Source of the DNA: Rhyacophila brunnea
Lineage: Eukaryota > Arthropoda > Insecta > Trichoptera > Rhyacophilidae
NCBI GenBank assembly: GCA_022495005.1
Contig: JAGYXB010000557.1
Location: 434,001-498,000 of the forward strand
DNA: 64,000 nt
Reading direction: 5' to 3'
Within the stretch, counting starts at the first letter, position 1. The number at the start of each line of letters is the position of its first letter. The notes beneath the pieces are model-generated. The model ran no database searches, was not told the origin of the DNA, and saw only the letters and a list, made by a program, of their open reading frames with translations. Made by a program: the position numbers and the translations under genes. Shown here piece by piece: positions 49,230 to 59,521 of the stretch.

Positions 49230-52069
49230 TTTGTCGATTATAGATAATTATAATCCAACTTTGTAGTTTTATTTTTGATAACTTTGAAATATAAGAATAA
49301 ATGTAGGTATACCATACACAACACACATCGTTAGTAAACTTATCAAGACTAATTATTATTCGAAAAATATATAATGTCTGATAAAAGCCTACTAAAATGC
49401 TGATATACTAAATATAAAAATATTTTTTTAAACTATTAAGTAGCAATAGGAATAAGACGGTTTGACACCTTCGCGTATTCGAACATATTCTGAGCGGTAA
49501 ATAAGAGGGTATGTGGTAAAAGAATATTAAACGAATAGTATATTTTCTTGGGCTTTATGGCTTTCCAATATATTATTCTATACTGAAATAAAACATTTCA
49601 TTTTACCTTTTTATGTGATATGGAAACATATCGTTTTGTCAATTTACGTCATAGCAGTGAAATATAAACGACATTCTTTACTTAGAGACAAGATGGTCTA
49701 TCTATACCTACTCGTCCATAAAAAATATTGATAATTTTATATACAATTAACATTTTTGTTAAGGTTTGAAATAAAATTTTGCTAATTTCGTTCTCTCACG
49801 TTAATATTTTAATCATCCTAAGGAATTATCAGTATAAAGCTACATATTCGTGATATTTCTTGGTTCGGTGTCCATATTTCCATCGTATAGAAAAGTGTTG
49901 AGAAGATATAATATCAATGAATCGTACACATATTTCACGTCTAAGTTGAGAACTATATCGCTGAGAAGAAATCTCATCAGCTGTTTGATATTAATTTTAC
50001 AACTAAAATAGCTATCGTCTATCTATAGAATTTAATATAATTTATATAAAATTCATTTCTAAGTACGATAATGTTTGTTTTAATTTGTTGAGCCTAATTC
50101 CTTTTCTCATTACCCCATATGAATGAATATGTATAGTAAGTCATGCATTTAATTGGACAGATGATGATACATTATACTTAGTTAATTCTAACTAATGTTT
50201 ATGTATTACCTTTTATTGGTCAAGATCCCTGATAGAATCGTCAATCCAAGGTGAAAGATCTTGGCATAATATTTGGCTACTTATATATAGTATATTTATT
50301 TTATCTTTTTACTGAAAGTAAGCTTGTGTGATTCATCATGCAACATACTAAGCCATTTAAGAATCTAAATATCTTACGTATACTCTGCGTCTTGTTAGTG
50401 AGTAATATTCTTGAATATGAGACAATAATTATTATCTGGAGCACTTGTGAAGTTTCCTATAAGCTTATTTTAGAGCGCGCCCAGAAAAATTTCTTCGTTG
50501 TCTTTATCTAAATACATATAACTATTTTCCTTTCGATAATAATTCTTCAAACGATTATTTTTCGATTTTCTTTCAATTGAAGCTCGTAGGTCACTTATGA
50601 TCTTAATACATTGTTGCCTACTGTCACGAGGGGTGGTTTCCGATCATGCAGTTTTAAAGAATTTTGTACAGTATATACTCGTCAATTACCTACGTAGCCT
50701 CTTCTGGACCAGTACTGTTTCCTCGTGTCAGGCTTATCAGACATCATTAGCGAAGGCTGCGACACTAATCAATAAGCTACCCAGATATGTAGAAATGTTC
50801 AGTAGATGTTTTGTATTCTGTTTTTTTATTATTTTAATAACGCTAATATCTGATTTATATTTTATATTTCACTTGTTTGATTAGAACCAGTTCTTTTTTC
50901 AAATTTTAATGAAATTTTCTGATTCATTATGTATACTTAAAAGAAGTAAATGAAAAACTAATTTCATTGATATTATGTAGATACGTTCATTATAAAACAT
51001 TTCAGCTCCAACTCTAGTATAGTAATTAAATTATTATTCTACTTTATCAAAAAAATACTTATACGTTTTATATATACTAGCAGACAGCTAAAACAACAAT
51101 TGATAATAAAATTTATTACAAATTTATTTTCAAACTAAAACTTGTTTTGCAATTTAAAATGCTCGTTTATCTTTCCAATTCGCGATATTATGTAGATTGT
51201 AGATAGTGCGTTCAGCCGATATAAACCAATACCAACAATTTCAATTTATCGCGGGCACATAAATTAATTTCGTGGAAACTTTTTGCCTTAAAATCCGAAA
51301 CGTTTGAAGATTATTTGATTGGATCCAATTTTGCTTAAATTTTCTCCTTTTCAAAATGTTTTATTTTTACGAAAGCATAACAAGATTATACGTTTTATTA
51401 TGAATTCACTTCTGAAAGTAGAAGCACACTTGAATTGGAGATTGTAAAAAATACACAAAACCTATTATATTATAAAATCACGTAAAAGTTCTTGAAGAAA
51501 TTTCTAGGGCGAAATTCGTTTCATCATAAAAAGAGATTTTTACGAAAATATACGAATACATTGTGTTGTAAATGCCTTACGTAGTATTTTTTATTTAGCC
51601 TTCTTTGCGAGCATTTTTTTGAATATCCGCAGTTATTTCATGGAAAATTATTATTTGTGTGGACGATTCTTTAATATTTTATTAAATTCATTCATCTATC
51701 TCACAATTTCGAAACACCTCAGAAAACAAACATATTAGTGGTAGGAGTTGAATCTCACATCTTTCCACTATTCAGATGAATACTCTATTCCCTGGGTTAT
51801 TGGCTCAATTTTTATAGGATTTTTTCTAATATGTATATTTTAGGAGGTATTTCAAAACTATGTTCCGAAGTATTTTCAATAAAAAGAATTTATCATTATT
51901 ATTAGTATGTAGGTATTGTGTTTATAAGTTATATAATAATAGTTAAGTAATAAAATAATATTATAATTACGGTAATAGTTATTTTTATTAAGCTTGTGAA
52001 TGAATCTGCGCGTGCACATATACCGAGCGGTAAATTTACCGGATACCTGCGAAGAAGAGTACCTATGAG

Positions 52070-52820
52070 TAAGGAATTCAATCGCGAGCCAAAATTCTGA
52101 TCCCGGGATTTCGGGATTACAATTTGACAATCCCGGGATCCCGGGACTGGTCCCGGGATTGGCATTTTTTTCCATTGGTAATATATTTTTTTATATTTAT
52201 AAATAACATTGATAAAATTGGTCAAAAATAAATCTTGTATAATTTATACTATTTAAGACATTTATTGTTAATATTGTATACGTTCAATCTTGGAAATACA
52301 CAAGTTTAATGGAGTAAATAATATTGTAATATAAAAAATAATGTGAATTTAATATGAGATTGATCTGATAGTAAAGACACAATGAATGGATTAGCGAGAT
52401 TTAAAATAGTAAAGCAAATAATCATGGCGTACTTATGGCCTTTCCGCTTCATAAATCTATCTAATTAGTCAGCCAAATATGAAACTGCCGTAAAACATAT
52501 GACATCATGGTGGAATTACTTTGTTAAAAGTGCGAAGCATTGTTTTTTTCCAATCTTTCTCATTTTTAATAATTTATGTGAAAAAATAAAATGAATTGGC
52601 AACCTACACATGGGTATAAATCAAACTTCATTCGAACTCAGTTTATTTCTAATGTAGTTATTTTTTATTAAAAGTATTTTTTCTATTATATTTTCGTTTT
52701 TATTTTATTTTCCATAAAAATTGATAAAAAAATCAATCCCGAAATCCCGGGATTATGTTTATCAATCCCGGGATTCATAGGTATCGAAAATAGCTCGGGA
52801 TCCCGGGATTGGAATCCCTA
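52070..52820 (-). mobile_element. CCCGGGAT hAT element, copy 2 (inverted)
   Basis: 751 bp flanked by CCTATGAG at 52062-52069 and 52821-52828. It is the inverse of copy 1: TAAGGAATTCAATCGCGAGC at the left corresponds to copy 1's right end, and CGGGATTGGAATCCCTA closes the right end. Retains 83 bp (52428-52510) missing from copy 1. A small + frame at 52499 starts MTSWWNYFVKSAKH. Confidence 0.93.
52499..52606 (+). pseudogene. Possible hAT transposase N-terminal scrap
   Basis: 35 codons beginning MTSWWNYFVKSAKHCFFP and ending CEKIK with a TGA. Many hAT transposases begin with a BED zinc finger whose first motif is S-VW-YF-K. The WWNYFVKSA string fits that start, but no Cys/His ligands of the finger follow. 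Located inside copy 2 of the CCCGGGAT hAT and partly preserved in copy 1. Suggestive only. Confidence 0.3.
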
Positions 52821-53367
52821 CCTATGAGTATATAATATAACCGTTGCTGCCCAATAGGTCTCCACATAGTGGAAATTTTAATAGACAGCAAAATACCTAC
52901 TTAAATATTGTTGTAACTTAGGAATTTTAAATTCTCTGGACTTTTTTAATTTATTATAAAGGTAGAATAATTATTATTTCATTTCTTGGAAAAAAATAGT
53001 ATTGGTTTGAATTAATTTATTGTGAGTTAAAGCTTGGCATTTTAATAATACGATTCCTGAATTCGCGGAAAGAAATTCTGCTAACGGAAGATTAAAACTA
53101 AGTTATTAAAACTTTTCCAGCTTCTGGTAGAACAATAATAATTCAGCTACAAATACCTAATAATAATTAAGTAGTTAGGTATTTAAATATTTTAGGCACG
53201 ACATTTATACAAACGTTTTGTAATTTAGATATATAAATTAATTATTGTGAATCTTGGAAAGGTGTTAAATGAAGATAAATAATAATATGTTATGCTTTGA
53301 GAATAAACTTTACTATGGTAATGATTATTATTACTTACCGTTGAAAAACGAGTTGGTTAAGTGAACT

Positions 53368-53636
53368 GCATATGATATCCCAGCAGCGCTCGAAATGGAA
53401 AAATTTACGAACCGGAGCGCTCGACAGCTTTCTGAAGATTTTTACATAGTAAATTTATCAAAGTATATGTGTTTTTTTTCTTCATAAAAATAAGTGTGTT
53501 AGATTTTCTATTATATGGCTTATCCAGCTCAGACGGTCAAATTATTTATTCCATGAGACGGAACGATAATTTTACCGATTTCACGAACAGGAACGGCGCT
53601 CCGGTGCGTTCCGGTCCATTTCAAGCCATGTATCTC
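53368..53636 (+). mobile_element. Putative TIR element (weak)
   Basis: GCTCGAAATGGAAAAATTTA then CGAACCGGAGCGCTC at the left; inverted GGCTTGAAATGGACCGGAAC then GCACCGGAGCG at the right. Imperfect terminal repeats of about 30 bp. No target duplication found, no transposase. Probably a short hAT-type MITE. Confidence 0.45.
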
Positions 53637-53865
53637 AGTGCATATATACCTTAAAATTAATATACCTAAATGAAAAAAAAACAAAGGCACAACACTTAAT
53701 TAATACCTACGAAAATCTTCAAAAAATAATGTTTTCGAACAAGAATAATAATATCATTTGGCCAAGCTTTTAAATTGAGAAGACAAGCCATTAACGGTCA
53801 AAGCAATGGATCACCGTTTTAGAATTAATTATTAGTGAACTAATTTAACCCGCTACTATAGTGAC

Positions 53866-54058
53866 ACCTTAGTGCAAGAACGTAGTGGTCGCGCGGGGGC
53901 GGTGCGGCGGCGTCTTGCGAAACTCAAACGTATAACCGTGTGTAAAATGGTCGTAGACAGTGTCTTTTTTGGGGCATAATACACATGGTTATACGTTTGA
54001 GTTTCGCAAGACGCCGCCGCGCCGCGCCCGCCAAATCACCACGGCCGAGCACTTAGGC
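53866..54058. mobile_element. GC-rich hairpin MITE
   Basis: Arms of about 50 bp around GCGGCGGCGTCTTGCGAAAC and TCAAACGTATAACC, repeated inverted with very few changes at 53983-54030, spacer about 40 bp. Outer parts (CCTTAGTGC / GCACTTAGG) also pair weakly. The arms are far more GC-rich than their surroundings. No target duplication resolved. Confidence 0.8.
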
Positions 54059-54740
54059 TACCCAGTCCATTAAACTGTAAATATTTTAGTTAATATGCAC
54101 TTTGTCATCGTCATATTTTGGCTATTCTTAGAAACATCAATATTACGTCTAATTAAAATATTGTTATTTTCAAAATCGATAGCATTATCCAATAAATACG
54201 TATAATTGGTTGATATCGTCAGATTTAATTTATCTGTCATAAATAATTGTAATAATGCACATTACAAACAGAACGTCGCATTCCACTACAAACAAAAGAC
54301 ATAGATCTAAAAGTATATTATGCAACAAAGAGAGACATACTCAATTGTGATAAAGAGATGTGAAAGAAAGGGGTGCGATCGAGATGGTATTATAACTGTA
54401 AGAATGGCTGTAAGAATGTATAGAAATGCCAGTATCATTTTATAGGTAAAACAAATAATAAATAATAACGATCAAACCTTATTGCATTTACTAGTATCAC
54501 CAAAAAGACATTTCCCTATTACCGCTGTAGAAAAAATGATTGGAAAATGGAGGCTTTGAAGGAAATATCTTACTATTGGAAGATCCCTTATTACATAAAC
54601 AGATATCATCAGAAGAGCCGCCGTTCGAAGTTTTTTTTTTATATTATTATTAATAACCATGTCCTTGCTTTTTCGTACAAGGTGGTCGTTAGTAATTTTG
54701 AACAACCACAAACACTCAGGTTTTGATAAAATTACATAAA

Positions 54741-56049
54741 TACGAGGGTAGTCCCAGAAGTACCCGACCTAACAAAGAAGGCACAAAAAATTTGGGGAAA
54801 AAAATCTTTATTTCTCTACCTAGTCTCCTTTTAGGTCGATACACTTTTCCCAGCGATTTTCAATAGATTCGATACCCTGTTTATAGTGAGAATCGCCGAG
54901 CTCCTCAATATAGCCATCAACCGCAGACTCCACCTCTTCATTGTTGGCAAATCTTTTACCACTGAGCCATTTTTTCAAGTTTGGAAACAGAAAATAATCC
55001 GAGGGGGCTAAATCTGGCAAATAGGGTGCGTGAAGAAGCAATTCGAACATTAACTCATTGATTTTGGCCATCGCGATAACGGATGTGTGAACTGGTGCAT
55101 TGTCCTGATGGAACTAAACTTTCTTTTTCGCCAAATGCGGTTGTTTTTTCTTGATTTCATCACTCAAACGCTGCAATAAGTTTGCATAATACACGCAGTT
55201 GATTGATTTTCCAGAAGATAATTAATGAAAATTACCCCACGCGCATCCTAAAAAACTGACGCCATGACCTTGCCTGCAGATGGAACTGTCTTCGCCTTCT
55301 TTGGAGCCGATTCTCCCCTTTCAGTTCATTGTCTTGGCTGTTCCTTTGTCGTCGTCTTCAACGTCGTTTGGTGTGAAGTGATGAACCCATGTTTCATCCA
55401 TGGTTATGAATAGATGCAAAAACTCTGCTTTATTGCTGTGAAATTTCGCCAAACACTCGATTGAAACATCCTCACGATGATGTTTTTGTTCCATTGTGAG
55501 TAATCGCGGCACCCATCTTGCACACAGCCTTCTCATGTCCAAAATTTCAGTCAATATGTGATGTACAGCTTTTTTTAAAATGCTTATCATGTCTGCTGGC
55601 TCGCGCAATTTCAGTCGACGTTTATCCAATACCATTTTGTGGATTTTCGTCATCATTTCTGGCGTGGTCACCTCATTTTGTCGACCACTGCGATTTTCGT
55701 ATTGGCAACTTGTCCGGTCTCGTTTAAACTTAGCCACCCAATATTTTACTATTGTAAACAAAGGAGCAGACACCCCCAAAGTAGAATCTAGCGCCGCTTT
55801 GATATTGGTTGTACTGAAGCCTTTCAAATGAAAGTATTGTATCACATAAAGATGACCAATTTTCTCCATGTTTACAAATTCACTGATAGCGTTCACTGTT
55901 GATGGCTGACAAACAATTACTGAACAACGTAGCGTCGCAAAACTTCAAACTTAAGCTTTATAAGGTTGGTACTTTCTAGCATGGTCATTATTTGTAAACA
56001 ACAATTGCCACATATACGTCAGGTCGGGTACTTCTGGGACTATTCGGTA
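54741..56049 (-). mobile_element. Mariner element 2, nested in a SINE
   Basis: 1305 bp (54743-56047) between TA dinucleotides at 54741-54742 and 56048-56049. Inverted repeats share TAGTCCCAGAAGTACCCGAC; the outermost six bases differ (CGAGGG versus CCGAAT). Coding strand is minus. Different in TIR and protein from mariner 1. Confidence 0.95.
54820..55896 (-). pseudogene. Mariner transposase 2, inactivated
   Basis: Begins MNAISEFVNMEKIGHLYVIQ, with HTH region, WVPRLLTMEQ, then FITMDETWVHHFTP (first catalytic Asp), FHQDNAPVHTS (second) and YLPDLAPSD (third, 34 residues on), finishing RWEKCIDLKGD. D34D mariner. Lesions: a frameshift near 55330-55360 after FTPNDVEDDDKGTAK, TAG replacing Trp in VFWDARG (near 55248), and TAG before FHQDN (near 55117). 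The N-terminal half is open for 191 codons, the C-terminal for 84. Confidence 0.92.
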
Positions 56050-57367
56050 TTGTATCCTCACGGCGAATCGAACCCAAAACTCTTGGGTGGAAGGACAGCG
56101 CTTTACGCACTGCACCATAAGAGGTACCTCGCCGTAAAAAGTATTAGACGCCGTATTAAAGAGTTAATAATATTATCAATGAAAACTATATCTGAAAGGA
56201 TTGGGAGATAAATTATGTAGAGAAGGGCGGAAGTTATGTGAACGTACGACTTCCAGGTGGGGTGACATCATGAAAGATATTGAACTAACAATAACTGAAT
56301 TAGCCGGATGATTCAAATATAAGTTGATTTTAGATTAGAAGATAATATGAAGAAGAATTGGTATTAAAAATATGTAAATACGATAAAAAAATCTTTTTTA
56401 AATAATTTTAATTCATAATTATTAACTACTGTCGACTGATAATACTAAACATTGACTATTTGGTGTATCACTGGATTTACATGAGTTTTGTATTTCCACA
56501 AAGATCGGTTTTAGTGAACGGAGTTTCATATTTCGGTACCTAACTATGTTAGAATTTAAATTTAATTATTACTTAAGCGGTTTGCTACACGTGTAAGATA
56601 TTAATCATTATATTGCGAATGTGATTATGATTGCTATATGTATTCATTCTCTTAATAAAGATTAGCATTGTGTTACTTTCGCCATTTTGCCATTTCATTA
56701 GACAGAAATGTCTCTGGCGTCAGGTTATGGATTAAAAGATTCCAGCAGAAGCTTATAAGTTATAACAATAGCTGTAAGATAATTAATTTCATACTAAATT
56801 TAGTAATCTCTTGGTTATCTCGTGTCTATTTTCATTTACATTATTCGTTTGCTGTGATAAAATTTATTAAAATATCATCTTAAATTGGTTGATGCTATGT
56901 TATTAATTACAGCTAACTTGTTTGCTTTACTTTAATTATTTATCAATACCATTACGTACATTTCAAATTATTTTCGCACTGAAATGTTAAACCAAAGAAT
57001 TTTGAATATTTTTGAATACATAGGTTTTCTCTATAAATAAACTTACACAACGAATACTTACAAGTACAAGTATTATAAAATCTTATAGTACAATGAAAAC
57101 AGAAACTCAACGTATCAAAATCACTATATGTTCCATTATTCGGATGAATAAGCAGATAAGTATACCTATCACTCTATTACTATGGAGAATGTTTCCAACA
57201 ATATTCTAAAAACATATTGGCAATGTTAACAAACCCATGAAATCTGAAGAATCGAATAACAATAAAGTTTAGAAATTTCTAGTCGTTTATATGTCGTTTT
57301 ATGAATAGATTATGTTTATTGCACTAGCCAGCACTTCGTTCAGGAATCAAAATCAATGCATTTTTTA

Positions 57368-57667
57368 CAGGGCTTTGAACCGGAAATTAACCGAATACCA
57401 GAACCGAACCGAAAAAAATAACTCGATTTTTTTGGTTCCGTACATAATCTTACTCCCCAATTATTCAGTTACCGTTCAGTTATCGTAGGCGCAACATGTC
57501 TTACGTAATTGGATCTTCGAAACATTTAAAAATTAATCACTCGGAGCTGAATCCAAGACCGGAAAAACCGTTATTTTTTCGGTACGAAAACCGGAACCGA
57601 ACCGATATATATTATTTGAACCGGAACGAAAACCGAAATGAAAAAAATATAACGGTTCGAAGCCCTG
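57368..57667 (+). mobile_element. hAT-type MITE next to a splice acceptor
   Basis: 300 bp with ends CAGGGCTTTGAACCG and, inverted, CAGGGCTTCGAACCG; the interior is full of AACCGAA/CGGTT repeats. Flanks are T-rich (ATTTTTTA left, GATTTTTT right), consistent with an 8-bp duplication but not proof. The element stops 38 bp before the acceptor AG of Epac exon g, so the branch point of that intron is at or beyond its border. Confidence 0.75.
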
Positions 57668-57705
57668 GATTTTTTTTAAATCAAATTGATCGTTCTCCTT
57701 TTCAG

Positions 57706-57885
57706 AGCTGCCACAATAGTCCTGAGAGAAAGCAATTGTCACTTTCTGCGAGTGGATAAGGATGATTTCAACAGAGTGCTGCGAGGAGTTGAAGCCAATA
57801 CTGTTCGCCTCAAGGAGCATGGGGAGGATGTCTTAGTTCTGGAAAAGATCAGCTCTGCGATCAAACAGACGTTTTCTCATTTCAA
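57706..57885 (+). CDS. Epac: Epac exon g: end of second cAMP-binding domain
   Basis: 180 bp after CGTTCTCCTTTTCAG, donor TTCAA|GTATGT, phase 2 at both ends. About residues 287-346: [40 protein letters not shown] and [10 protein letters not shown], then [10 protein letters not shown]. It completes the phosphate-binding cassette (PRAAT) and carries the hinge and lid region; [11 protein letters not shown](E/Q)DVLVLEK is one of the most conserved Epac stretches and links the regulatory to the catalytic half. Confidence 0.97.
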
Positions 57886-58366
57886 GTATGTACATACATT
57901 TTCATTCAATTCAATTTGGAATACTGTTTCTGTGTCTAGCGTTGAAAGAGTGTAAGTATGTACTTACTTCAGAGACTTTTTGCAATCATTTTTTTTAAGA
58001 ATATTATTCAATCATTTTATTGTATTAGCATTGCTTTCACAGTCTTTACAAGGTCAGAAGTGAAGTACGAAAGGGTCGAAAGCTTTCGATTATCTTGAAA
58101 AAACACACCGACAGCAAAAAAAAATAAAAGTCGATTGCCACCCTTTAATAATTTTATACTTAGAAATAAATTACAATTAGTAATCGCTCAATATAAATTC
58201 AGTAGACAATATGATTAAATATTGTTATCTAAATAGTCTAATATATTATCGAATATTAATAAAGAGTTTCTTAAACAACCAGTTAGCTATAAATGTATCT
58301 GACTTATTTTTATGGTAGGTACATTTATTTAATATCATGTTAATCAATATTCTTCTTTTATTTCAG
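57886..58366 (+). other. Epac intron g (481 bp)
   Basis: GT-AG, phase 2. AT-rich; I see nothing in it. Confidence 0.85.
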
Positions 58367-58540
58367 ATACACTGTCATGGCAGGAACTCCAGAAAAGATG
58401 ATGGAGCATCTGCTAGAGACGAGGTTGGATGGACGTGGAGATGACCGAGCTGCTGCGACGGATCCTTTCCTGGACGACTTCCTTTTGACTCATATCGTCT
58501 TCATGCCGACCAGTCGACTTATTGTTGAGCTGTCCAAATA
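58367..58540 (+). CDS. Epac: Epac exon h: REM domain, first part
   Basis: 174 bp after TTCTTTTATTTCAG. About residues 347-404: YTVMAGTPEKMMEHLLETRL, DGRGDDRAAATDPFLDDFLL and THIVFMPTSRLIVELSK. The YTVMAGTPEK start and the FL-DF-LTH-VFMP motif identify the Ras exchanger motif (RasGEF-N) that stabilises the CDC25 domain. Read straight on, AAA is followed by TAA. The exon instead ends at phase 2 (TA) before ATATCCTTT, a U12-type donor, and joins to T at 59383 to give SK-Tyr-Tyr-Arg-Ile. Confidence 0.96.
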
Positions 58541-58549
58541 ATATCCTTT
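58541..58549 (+). promoter_or_regulatory. U12 5' splice site ATATCCTTT
   Basis: Pairs with U11 and then U6atac in the minor spliceosome. Perfect match to consensus. Confidence 0.92.
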
Positions 58550-59362
58550 AACTGGGCTTAATTTTTTAAAATGTAGCAGTACCATATTATCACAGTGGTA
58601 TTACTGCTATAATAGCATTGCGACTTCCCTTATTTAGTTTTTAATCCTGGAATAACGTTTCTTCCATAACCGGTGTTGGATGAAGTACATTCTCATATCA
58701 TTTATAGTGAACATATTATTAAAGTTTACATTGGTAAGAATTATTGTAATAAATGAAGCAAAATAGGAAAAGATAATCTTCCTCTTTCTCTTAACAAATA
58801 TTAGCTAGCATTATTTTAATCTTCGCATTATTCATTTTTCCTCTGAAGTGTGACTATATACTATAAGTATCTAAAATTAACAGAGAAACAATAAAATTAC
58901 AATTTTAGCTTCTAATATATAATAGACTCTACGACAAATGCTTGTCAGCCAGTCGCCGAACTCTTTCCTTGGATAAAAATAAGATCAAAATATAATATAG
59001 TACTTTCGAAAAAATGTGCAGGTATCGAACACTCACATATTTATTATGGCTTTAGTCGACAACAGCGCCTAGAAGCATAACCAAGAAGATGTTGCAGAAG
59101 AGTACGAAAAAGATTCTTGCAGGTTTTAAACCTATTCTTTGTTTCCATGATATCTTAAGGATACCTACCTCAAAAGCTTTTGAGTAAAAGCAAAAGTTAT
59201 TGCTCACTGCTTTAATGTCCATGATTCTGCACCATACAATAGAATTTGATTTTAAATAGAGCATTTAGTTAAAGTTCTTGCTCAAGCCTTATTTATCTTA
59301 ACAAAATATAATATTAAAATAGTCAAAGGTTAAGCTTATTACTTTTTTTTTTAATGTGTATT

Positions 59363-59382
59363 CTCCTTAATATAACAATCAC
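59363..59382 (+). promoter_or_regulatory. U12 branch site and AC 3' splice site
   Basis: Branch motif CTCCTTAAT (pairs with U12 snRNA) followed 12 nt later by the intron-terminal AC. No proper polypyrimidine tract directly before the AC, as is usual for U12 introns. Confidence 0.85.
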
Positions 59383-59521
59383 TTATCGGATAGACTCTAC
59401 AAACCAGGACCAAGAGTTTGTTCTCGCGTGCAAAAGGAGAGTGGTGCAATTCGTCTACACGTGGATCAGCACAAACCGTCAAGCTGTCTCTGATGATCAG
59501 TCAGCCAGTGAATTTCTTGAG
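59383..59521 (+). CDS. Epac: Epac exon i: REM domain, second part
   Basis: 139 bp, entering in phase 2 after the AT-AC intron and leaving in phase 0 at CTTGAG|GTACGA. About residues 405-451: (Y)YRIDSTNQDQEFVLACKRR, VVQFVYTWISTNRQAV, then SDDQSASEFLE. The C-KRRVVQFV--W helix is the typical second half of the REM domain. A GT-AG alternative is discussed in the rejected list. Confidence 0.95.

Larger units (their letters stand above)
54638..56130 (-). mobile_element. SINE family B, copy 2, split by mariner 2
   Basis: The minus strand reads the SINE B head (TATGGTGCAGTGCGTAAAGC, B box TGGGTTCGATTCGCC) from 56130 to 56050, is interrupted, then resumes with TTATGTAATTTTATC, GTGTTTGTGGTTGTTC, TTGTACGAAAAAGCAAGG and ACATGGTTATTAATAA down to 54638. 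Joining the halves at a single TA restores the order of copy 1. Flanks CGCCGTAAAAAGT and CGCCGTTCGAAGT may be a decayed target duplication. Confidence 0.9.
45929..57705 (+). other. Epac intron f (11.8 kb)
   Basis: GT-AG, phase 2, splitting the cAMP phosphate-binding cassette. The richest transposon collection in the window: SINE B copy 1 (46088-46278), an inverted pair of CCCGGGAT hAT elements (47649-48345, 52070-52820), a retrotransposon fragment (48988-49229), a possible MITE (53368-53636), a GC hairpin (53866-54058), SINE B copy 2 broken by mariner 2 (54638-56130) and a MITE next to the acceptor (57368-57667). I recognise nothing in 46300-47640, 49270-52060 and 56135-57360. Confidence 0.8.
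58541..59382 (+). other. U12-type AT-AC intron h (842 bp)
   Basis: Donor ATATCCTTT at 58541-58549 is identical to the U12 AT-AC consensus. CTCCTTAAT at 59363-59371 matches the U12 branch consensus TTCCTTAAC at seven of nine places, and the branch A at 59370 is 12 nt before the terminal AC (59381-59382), within the usual 10-16 nt window. The join restores phase and conserved protein. The intron also holds an antisense frame 59052-59264, not protein-like; nothing else is seen. Confidence 0.92.

Noticed and set aside
58515..59394. Alternative GT-AG intron joining ACC A|GTCGAC to GGATAG|AC in the REM region
   Set aside because: It is phase-compatible but the donor GTCGAC is very poor, and it would delete about 14 residues including the conserved ELSK-YYRI segment. 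The AT-AC signals are far stronger.
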